The notes under the pieces were generated by a model that worked only from the letters and a program-made list of their open reading frames with translations, was not told the DNA's origin and made no database searches. Shown here one piece after another: positions 56,939 through 64,000 of a stretch of DNA of 64,000 bases; the stretch's first letter is position 1; the number at the start of each line of letters is the position of its first letter. Source of the stretch: Atherinomorus stipes (taxonomy: Eukaryota; Chordata; Actinopteri; Atheriniformes; Atherinidae); contig JALJCO010010572.1 of the NCBI GenBank assembly GCA_023101725.1, forward strand, positions 124,001-188,000, written 5' to 3'. A program made the translations under genes and the position numbers.

Positions 56939-57805
56939 CACCTACCAAGCCATGTTTCTCTAAACTGTCATTCTTTTGAGATGGTGACCCCGGTTACATG
57001 ATGTTTTTTAAAAGGTGCCATGGCATCAAATTTCACTTTTCTGGGGTTTTGGGGGGTATAATATGATCTGTTGTGCACTGATGAGGTCATGTGAATGTCC
57101 AGAGTGAGTATCAAAAGTCCTTGTTTATGGTCTGTAAGCTTTGTCTCTCTTTTCAGAAATGGTCAAATCAGACAGCAGCTTATCATTCTTTGTGGCTTTA
57201 GCATGCTACATTATTTAATTGCTCCAATTAGAGCACACTATTAACTCATTGACTGCCAGACCTTTTCCGAGCAGAGTGCTCCCAGGATTTTTAAGCATTT
57301 TCACTGATTTTTGGAGAGCCACAGAATTTTGTGTACTATGCCTATGCAAACACTGAATGTACCAAAGGAAAGCTTAGACTCTCTCCTTTTATCAGAAAAA
57401 AACATTTGTTTCTAGCTTTTTCCATTCTTTAGTAATCTGCAGTAGAACATGGGTTTGTTGCATCAAAAATGCCTGCTTTTGACCAAATTGGTGAGAAAAC
57501 AAGCTTTAAATGCTGCAATGCGCTTCAAGTGGAAAAGGGTCTTTGTTGCCAATATTTTTTTTAACTTTCCTGACACCTTCATCATCTGAACAGCTGTTTA
57601 CTTCTATGAAACAACAAAAACAACTCTGAGAAAAGAGTTTTGGTGGCAAAATATTTATTCACTAGCTGTATAAGCCACAAGAAGTTTGCTTCACAACATA
57701 ACATTTGGTAGAAACGTCTGTCTTTCTATCCCTTCCTACCTTTTTCTACCATCCACTTCTGCTGGTGTGCACCCCCCGCGACAGAATTGAGCCCACTTCC
57801 TGGCC

Positions 57806-58560
57806 GTTTCTCAATTCCTAGTTTGCGTACTACATACTCATGTACTTGTGAGTACAGACTTGTGGGTACGTACTAGAAGTCTGCACTTGTGGAGTTCACA
57901 AGCACGGACTCCACCTACTTGACAGATTGAGACAACGCAAACTTGTGACATCACCACCAACTGTGAGCAGCAAGTGAGCAGGGCTGCCTGTCAACATGAA
58001 AATATTATTATTCTACAGCTGTTTGTTATTTATTGTTGTGGAGATGTAGAGATGGTACTGAAACAAATAAAAACAATTAAAATAACTGCTCCAAAACAAT
58101 TACAGCCTACTAAGTGGATGCTTTGTTTTTTTTTCCCTATGTGTAAATTATATTTATTTCCAATACATAAGCACATTAACGCAAACAGACAATCAGGACA
58201 TAAATATATCATCAAAAACAGCTGTGAGAGGAAAGCGGGAGAAGAGCTGCAGATAAAAGAAGAACAGTAAAGAATAGAAATGATCGCTCAGGTTTGGCTG
58301 TTGGGGGGGGGGGGGGGGGGTGTCAAATGCTGTGCGTGTGCAGGTGCATGCTGGGATTTATATCTGGCCAAGTACGCAAGAGCCTCCTCTGATGCAAGCT
58401 CGGTAAAATGGGCAGAGAAAGTTTTCATCCGGGGATTTCCAGTGAACTTGCTGAGAAGCGAACTTTTTTATGGAACATGACTTGGACCGCAGGTGATGAC
58501 GTTTCACAAGTCCACGAGCACGCAAGTACTCGTTTTGTCTGACACCACCATCTACTGGAT
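57806..58560. mobile_element. Possible nested repeat with CTCAATTCCTAG end
   Basis: TTTCTCAATTCCTAGTTTGC and runs of GTACTTGTGAGTAC on the left face AAGTCCACGAGCACGCAAG and AAGTACTCGTTTTGTCTGAC on the right. This resembles a fish TIR element, but exact ends and duplication were not found. Confidence 0.4.
58303..58320 (+). repeat. Poly(G) run of 18
   Basis: Uninterrupted G run, 430 bp left of a C run of 19; the two are complementary. Confidence 0.9.
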
Positions 58561-58748
58561 CGGATGAAAATTACAGAAATAAAGACGATCAGCACTTGTT
58601 TTTCTCTGACAAGCTCTGCCAGAGATTAAAACAGCTCCCCCGATTAAAACACGCAATTAACGTGTAAACACGTGAATGGCAGTTAATGTCTGGATTTGAA
58701 TTAATGTGTTTACACATGAATGGCAGCCAGTGAGTTAAGCAGACAGCG

Positions 58749-58767
58749 CCCCCCCCCCCCCCCCCCT
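58749..58767 (+). repeat. Poly(C) run of 19
   Basis: Uninterrupted C run just outside the piggyBac-like element. Confidence 0.9.
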
Positions 58768-59284
58768 CCTCTCTCCTTCCACCCTCCGCTTCACTTCCCC
58801 CTCCCCAGCTGATTCAACTGCGTGAGTGGAGCTGACTAACTGCTAAGCAGTCAGGTCTGGGTTTTCAAACAAATGGATTTAAAAGACAACGTCTGACGGA
58901 GGCAACCACAACCTTGTCATTACCTGTAAGTTTAATTATTTTCTAAATTTTGTTTTGTCTGACAAACGTAGCTCACTGTCTGAAATGAACATGTTGCTAA
59001 CAGATAGCCTTTAGCAAACTCCCACCGCTAGGGCAGCTTGACCTACTTTCTCTAAATAAGGTCATAGCCAAATAAGGTGTAGCCAATCAAAATGAAGTCA
59101 ACTTGGTCTCCGGGTAAAGCTGCATGTCATTACCACACCCAACTGTTTTACTGAGGAAGGGAGGTCTGGCATTTCAAAACAATCCCCCGCTGTAAAAATG
59201 CAGGTTTTTTTCTTTGGAGAACTGACATATGCAGCAATGTCACTACATGAACCAGTTTTTACTGCTATGTCATCACTCCTTTAA

Positions 59285-60164
59285 CATTTTTTTAATGATC
59301 ATAAATTGGATTAATGTGGATGATCTGATGGATTTGTTTACATTGAATAAGAACTGGGCTACAATGAATTGGACTGTATCGTTAAAAGTGCCTTGAGATG
59401 ACTGTAAAGAAGAGGCACTATACAGATAAAACTGGATTAAGCTGCTCTGAGTTGAACTGGCAGGTCAATACAGGAACTGCTTGACTACAAAATGCAATGA
59501 TATCAATTCTTTTCATTTTCATCAGAAAAAAAAGGCTTCAAATTGAAAGACTCAAGGTGAAACTACATCACACCTTTTAAAGACTGAATTATGAGAGATG
59601 TTTTAAAATTGAGAACAAAACTGTTGAAATTACGGCAGCAGAAATGAACAGAGACATTATTGCATCCATTTCAATTATAATACCACTAAGTGAGATTTTT
59701 ATTGGCTCTGCTGTGCTTGTCAGCCCTTTACGAAAACCAGTCAGACTCGGCTCAGGCTCACAGCCAGTGCGAGGGAAGAAATGCTTATGTTACTAACATT
59801 ACAGGATGGCTGCGTAAAAACCAGCTTTACATTCAAACTGTGCTGGCGTAAAACGCAGGCAAAGCAGTAAACGTGGAGTTAAACAGACAAGCTGATGTGC
59901 AGCCTGAGAGCAAACGCATATTTACTCCCACCCCATTTTCATGCTTGCTGAAGGTCATTGTTTGTGCTTTTTGGGAGAGCTGATGCACATCAGACTTCAG
60001 ATGAGAACACCTGTAGTGCATCAGTTCTGAAACCGCGAGCACGTTAGCCGCACCACTGATCTAATGAACGATAAGCTGCTTCTGCCTCTGGTGAATAAAC
60101 ATGCCAAATACTCACTGACATGAAAGAAGAATTCCTATGTATCATCTGAAATAGTCTTGTAGAC
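59285..60164. other. Interval with an L2-type tail, otherwise unassigned
   Basis: AAAGTGCCTTGAGATGACTG (59387-59406) followed by AGGCACTATACAGATAAAAC resembles the tail of L2-type fish LINEs, so 59330-59440 is probably LINE 3' debris. The rest, including 59610-59760, matches nothing I know. Confidence 0.4.
59330..59440 (+). mobile_element. L2-type LINE 3' tail
   Basis: GACTGTATCGTTAAAAGTGC, CTTGAGATGACTG and GCACTATACAGATAAAACTG follow the order seen at the 3' end of fish L2 elements (GTGCCTTGAGACGACT, then GGCGCTATATAAATAAA). The usual ATTGAATTG tail is lost. Confidence 0.55.
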
Positions 60165-60573
60165 CAGCGGTCTACTTTCTCAGAGGACCCCCTTCATGCA
60201 ACTACCAAAAAGCTGTGGCCCCCCCTGCCTGCTCCATGCTTTGGTTTTAGGCTTTCATTAGCTGCTTCTCACCATAAATGATGCATTCTGGATGAATTAC
60301 CTTTAAGTTCACCGAAGTTAATGTAGTTACCAACAAGTAGCCTTACTTTTTCTTTTTTTTTTTCTTAAAACTAAGGACGAATCATCTCCACTGTGGCATT
60401 TTTCAGACATTTCATTAACTGAAGTGTTTTCAGCCTCTCAAAGTGCTATTTCCATGTGGATGAAACACCTTAATGATAAGATATACAAGCAAGAAAAAAA
60501 ACTGAAGCAAATAAACCTGAACTCGTTTTGTGGTGGCCCTTATATACATCACAGCAGCTCTGAACAGAAATCC

Positions 60574-61105
60574 TTAGGCTGCTTTCACAATTTGGTCAGC
60601 TTGAAGCAGACTGGAGTCCAGAACACCTGCAAGTATGGTACATTTGGGCTGGTGTGAAAGTTGACCAGTTTGATTTGGTCCGGACTAAAAAACCATACTG
60701 AGACCGCCCTCTGGAGGTGGTTCCATGTGGACTCCTGTACAGTTCTGTGATGGTGAGAATTTGATTCAGCCCATTTACAACAGTTCTTATAATCCTACAT
60801 ATCAGTGAAACAGAAGCTTCTGGAGAGACTTCCAAAGATGTCTCCGAAACACAAGTTGGTTCAGGTTTAGGCAAGACAGTACAGTGACAGTGTCTTGCAA
60901 CACATCGTTTCCATGCCAAAAGCAACCACATGATGGTCTCGTGCCGTATGTGAGTTTCATGCAGGAACAACAGCAGCTTGCTGGACAATGATAATATATT
61001 TCCTCAATAACAAGCAGAAGAAGACAATCCATAGTTTAGGAACATGAACAGATCAGCCAGATTTGCAAAAACACTGGTGTGAATGTGAACCAGACTATTT
61101 GAATT
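60574..61105. mobile_element. Possible PIF-like MITE
   Basis: AGGCTGCTTTCACAATTTGG on the left and CTGGTGTGAATGTGAACC on the right resemble inverted PIF-type ends, and TTTGGTCCGGACTAAA lies within. Duplication not read. Confidence 0.35.
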
Positions 61106-61177
61106 TTTAAACATTATTACAACTTTCTTGGCCAAGTCCAACCATCTACCGGACTAACAGGTGTGGCAACACACTTC

Positions 61178-61655
61178 AGGTGCGTTCACATTATGGCAGT
61201 TTGTCCGCCTCAAATGAATCATGGTCCGATTCCACGGATAGTGCGCTTTATTTGGCGCAGTCTGAACACCAACCGTACTATGGTGCACCAAAAACTTGGA
61301 CTCTGGTCCGCCTGAAAGCAGGGGTCTCAGTTCACTTGCAAACGGACAATTGGACTATCCAGCACACCAAATGGAAGTGACGTTGGTCAACCGCAATAAA
61401 GCAGAAGAAGTAGTAGAAGGAAAGAAAAACAGCAAACAGTGCATGTTGGAAAACGCTGAGGTCAAAACAACGAAAACAACAGAAAAAGGGAGCGTCGCCC
61501 CCTAGGGAGCAGTTATTAAACTACGGTGGTTTAACAAGGCGGTTCGGTCCGCTTCAGTTACTGCGGTTTGAACGCAAACCGAGGCAAAGGATGGTGCAAC
61601 ATTTTTTGAGAAATCCCCGCAGAGGTCCCTGACTATCCTGGTGTGAATGCACCCT
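61178..61655. mobile_element. PIF/Harbinger-like MITE
   Basis: The left end AGGTGCGTTCACATTATGG and right end CTGGTGTGAATGCACCCT are inverted copies. Flanks are TTC on the left and TAG or TTA on the right, so a TTA duplication with one change is possible. CGGTTCGGTCCGC and GGTCCGCCTG motifs near the ends are shared in style with the element at 47730. No frame. Confidence 0.65.
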
Positions 61656-61724
61656 TAGAGGCTCCTTGTGACCTCTGGAGGACTCCATGGGGCGTTCAGG
61701 GACCCCAGGTTGGGAGCCTTACTC

Positions 61725-62325
61725 TATTTTTCTCACACATCACCCAACATTTATTTCTCATTAGTGACTGTGACTCAACATTCACATGGTGCATTTACTG
61801 CCATCTTCAAATGACACAATGCAGAGAAGCTTACTCCATCAAAATCAGTCAATGGAAACAAGCCTGGTCCATGAAAAACAAAACAAAAAAAGACAAACTT
61901 GCTTCAAATTTGCTTGAAAACTGCTAAAAAAAAACAACAACAACAAAAAAAACCCCAGACATTCTTAGAGTCTTTCTAAAATTTATTCTGGCATCATATT
62001 TATTCCCAATAATAGTGAACAAAATAGTGTAACAGCTGATATGATGTGAAGAAAACATTATATGGACGTAGTCATCCAGTCAGTGGGCAGAAAACAGACA
62101 GCAGTACTGCAGAGATCAACGGAGGGAAGAGCTGCAGAGGAGTTGTTTGATAAACTGTGTGAATCATAGAAGTGATGGGTGGAAAATGTTGAGTTTCCCA
62201 GGAGGGATTAAACATTCCTACCAGCACCGAGGGCACGGTGATATGCAGCCAGTGATTTAGAAGATTCAAAGCTCTCTCTATGATACACGGGTTTCTGCAT
62301 CATGGTTTATGGTGTATGCATGGGG
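61725..62325. other. Unassigned interval
   Basis: No recognised feature; an A-rich tract lies at 61926-61952. Confidence 0.4.
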
Positions 62326-62650
62326 GTCATCATCATCATCATTTTCTGTACCGCTTATCCTGTTCAGGGTCGCGGGGGTTGCTGGAGCCTATCCCAGCTA
62401 TTATCAGGCGAGAGGCGGGGTACACCCTGGACAGGTCGCCAGTCTGTCGCAGGGCCAATACAGACAACCATTCACGCTCACATTCATTCCTAGGGGCAAT
62501 TTAGAGTGATCAATTAACCTAACATGCATGTCTTTGGACTGTGGGAGGAAGCCGGAGTACCCGGAGAGAACCCACGCATACACGGGGAGAACATGCAAAC
62601 TCCACACAGGAAGGCCACGGTTGGAATTGTTCGAACCCCCTCCCCAGCCG

Positions 62651-62661
62651 GGAATCGAACC
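62651..62661 (-). promoter_or_regulatory. SINE polymerase III B box
   Basis: GGTTCGATTCC on the minus strand matches the consensus GGTTCGANTCC exactly. It lies about 36 bases from the A box, a normal tRNA-like spacing. Confidence 0.85.
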
Positions 62662-62685
62662 AGTGACCTTCTTATTGTGAGGCTG

Positions 62686-62697
62686 CGGTGCTAACCA
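62686..62697 (-). promoter_or_regulatory. SINE polymerase III A box
   Basis: TGGTTAGCACCG on the minus strand fits the tRNA A-box pattern TRGYNNANNNG. Confidence 0.75.
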
Positions 62698-62717
62698 CCA
62701 CACCACCGTGCAGCCCC

Positions 62718-64000
62718 ATATGCCATATGGGCCATATAAACCTGACAAAAAGGAAAGTATGAACAAAAGACAAAAAGGTATCTGGCTCTTGAATAGTTTT
62801 ACTTTTCCATCTTTTTAGTTGAATTTGTGACAGAGAAAAGGCTTTTTATGGCACCTGAATCAAAAGTTTGCCACTGCGTTCGTATCAGTCATGCTGCATT
62901 TCAAAGAGATCTGGTGTCAGCTGCCAGTTATCCATAACTCAGGTTCAACAGAGGTGACAGACGGAAGCCTTTACATGAAAAATACATCACTTTTTCATCA
63001 TTTTTCAGGGAACAAAAAGCAGGAACAGGTAGTGAAAGGATATGATGGTAAACAGTTGCTTCTTCCTCTTATCAGCAGCTCATTAAAGCCAGTAAAAAAC
63101 GAGCACTAAATATATACACCAAATAAAATGACAAGAAACAGCACACTTATGAACAATTGCTGTCGATCTGGTTGAGAAGCTGGAGCTCTAAAGTTAAGAT
63201 CACAGATAGGTGTGAGCTTATTATCAGCATGAGCATGTTTGGTTGTTATTAATAAGCAGAGCATCTGATTAATAAAACAGTGACTGTGATTTACGGCAGA
63301 TGATTCCTGCATAACCTGTTGACCCTGATTTTGGACTCATTGGTCTAATATGCTTGCAAATAAATCTGCACTCATGTCTCCATGTGAAAGCTGTAAATGA
63401 GTCCACGATTACAGATGTTCTTGGTACGATATTGACAGGTGTCGAAGGAGTCTCAGTGAGTGAAGTCCCCAAGACCAACTTAAAACCAACCACCAGAGGA
63501 AGCTAAAACTGATCACTGGATACAGGTCCAACACAGACTCTAATTACAGCTAAGCACATGAATAAGAAATTATACTAATTATATTACCTGTAATGATTAA
63601 GGTTATAAGTAATTGAATGGTTGAATTTAATGAAATAAGGGGAAGTGTGAGCAAATGAGTAGAGAAAAATGTCATAAGAATGATTTTTTAAGTGACTGTT
63701 GGTGTAAAAAGGGAGGCATGTGAGTTAACCTTGGGCGGCACAGGCTGTTCTCATAACAAGCAGATAACGTTGATAGAGTGGCGGGTGGCTGTCTCCGGCC
63801 AAGCTCTTCCTAAAGTCCAACTTTGCGTGGTCAAACCATGCTTTTTCTGAGGAGGAGATGACGTAGTCAGCTACGTCAGAATACCTATAATGGTGTGTGC
63901 AATTCAGGACTTTGGGGTTGCATCTTTTGAATCTGAAGAGGGAGGAGCTCCCAGGAACCGGGAAAAGGTGTGCAGAGGAATATTCCAATTGGACTTACAG
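62718..64000. other. Unassigned right edge
   Basis: No repeat or gene recognised. An 87-codon minus-strand frame (63988 down to 63725) is the only sizeable one near the edge. Its product has no known domain; it overlaps the inverted TGACGTAG site at 63859-63878. Confidence 0.35.
63859..63878. promoter_or_regulatory. Inverted pair of CRE-like half sites
   Basis: TGACGTAG and CTACGTCA are exact inverted copies separated by TCAG. TGACGT is the core of bZIP (CREB/ATF) sites. The symmetry is striking for 20 bases, but no gene was found nearby to connect it to. Confidence 0.35.

Larger units (their letters stand above)
57245..58734. mobile_element. piggyBac-like element with TTAA duplication
   Basis: TTAA stands at 57241-57244 and 58735-58738. 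The left end CTCATTGACTGCCAGACC and right end CATGAATGGCAGCCAGTGAG are inverted copies; a second CGTGAATGGCAGTTAATG lies inside the right end. TTAA duplications with these ends fit piggyBac. At 1490 bp it has no transposase frame. It holds another repeat at about 57806-58560 and an 18-base G run. Confidence 0.78.
57012..59280. mobile_element. TTAA-type MITE interrupted by a piggyBac-like element
   Basis: TTAA flanks both ends (57008-57011 and 59281-59284). The left end AAGGTGCCATGGCATC and right end CTATGTCATCACTCCT are imperfect inverted copies. Without the insertion at 57245-58734 it is about 775 bp. A partial copy at 33262-33840 spans the insertion point without interruption. Confidence 0.8.
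60165..61724. mobile_element. Probable old hAT holding a PIF-like MITE
   Basis: CAGCGGTCTACTTTCTCAG followed by AGGACCCCC resembles the CAG-GGTTCTCAA left end of a widespread fish hAT. GGGACCCCAGGTTGGGAGCC (61700-61719) resembles its inverted right end. Both are mutated and I read no duplication. The PIF-like MITE at 61178-61655 lies inside. Confidence 0.45.
62326..62717 (-). mobile_element. tRNA-derived SINE, near full length
   Basis: Read on the minus strand it starts at 62717 with GGGGCTGCACGGTGGTGTGG, the head of a SINE family very common in teleosts. An A-box-like TGGTTAGCACCG and a perfect B box GGTTCGATTCC follow. The body includes GGGAGAACATGCAAACTC read on the plus strand, and the copy ends in ATG repeats (CATCATCATCATCAT at 62326-62340), the simple-sequence tail. 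Transcription would be by RNA polymerase III and mobilisation by a partner LINE. An interrupted copy lies at 55315-56938 in the same orientation. Confidence 0.88.

Noticed and set aside
56429..56941. 170-codon minus-strand open frame
   Set aside because: It crosses three unrelated layers: SINE head, inserted retroelement and Tc1 end. The frame is an accident of the nest.
62651..62717. A genuine tRNA gene on the minus strand
   Set aside because: The A and B boxes are there, but the stems do not fold as a tRNA and the sequence continues into a SINE body with an ATG-repeat tail; a second copy exists at 56938.

Overview
The window looks like a stretch of teleost fish genome, probably percomorph, with no host protein-coding gene that I can support. 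The evidence is a dense mosaic of elements typical of fish: many hAT-type DNA transposons with 8-bp target-site duplications (TSDs), Tc1-type elements with TA duplications, PIF/Harbinger-type elements with TAA duplications, elements flanked by TTAA, tRNA-derived SINEs, and 3' ends of L2/Rex-type LINEs. Dinucleotide microsatellites and A/T-rich tracts are also frequent. Reading frames longer than 100 codons either lie inside these elements, run across element junctions, or match nothing I recognise. The window is therefore intergenic or deep intronic.

Layout. 0-7 kb: an old hAT, then a decayed hAT transposase (BED finger and catalytic-domain pieces) split by a TIR element at 4929-5863, followed by an antisense Tc1 transposase remnant and a piggyBac-like end. 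7-15 kb: LINE debris, a PIF-like element holding a LINE 3' end (9437-10824), and a nest at 11133-13487 in which a hAT and a second TIR element sit inside another element. 15-25 kb: a TTAA fold-back element, five hATs with readable duplications, a Tc1 MITE and the start of a long-TIR repeat. 25-38 kb: a hAT-like element, a hAT at 29092-29901, TTAA elements, a 926-bp element rich in GTTTACATG and ATTCCGGTT motifs, and the 5' part of a Tc1 element. 39-45 kb: a 2.7-kb hAT with a BED-finger remnant and at least three later insertions, then a long-TIR element (43161-44690). 45-55 kb: sparse, with one PIF-like element carrying a broken Myb-like frame, a TTAA MITE and a small hAT MITE. 55-64 kb: a SINE broken by a retroelement that is itself broken by an internally deleted Tc1, a TTAA element broken by a piggyBac-like element, a decayed hAT holding a PIF-like MITE, and a second, uninterrupted SINE.

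The main result is a relative chronology from nesting. In several places the two halves of an older element can be aligned to a second copy in the window, and the later insertion is bounded by a readable duplication. No mobile element here looks autonomous; every recognised transposase fragment has stops, frameshifts or deletions. I found no clear new biological system. The best unexplained leads are the mixed set of TTAA-flanked elements, the palindromic subterminal arrays, a 20-bp inverted TGACGTAG site near the right edge, and a few possible conserved noncoding or exon-like segments. Family names rest on recognised termini and motifs; no database search was possible.
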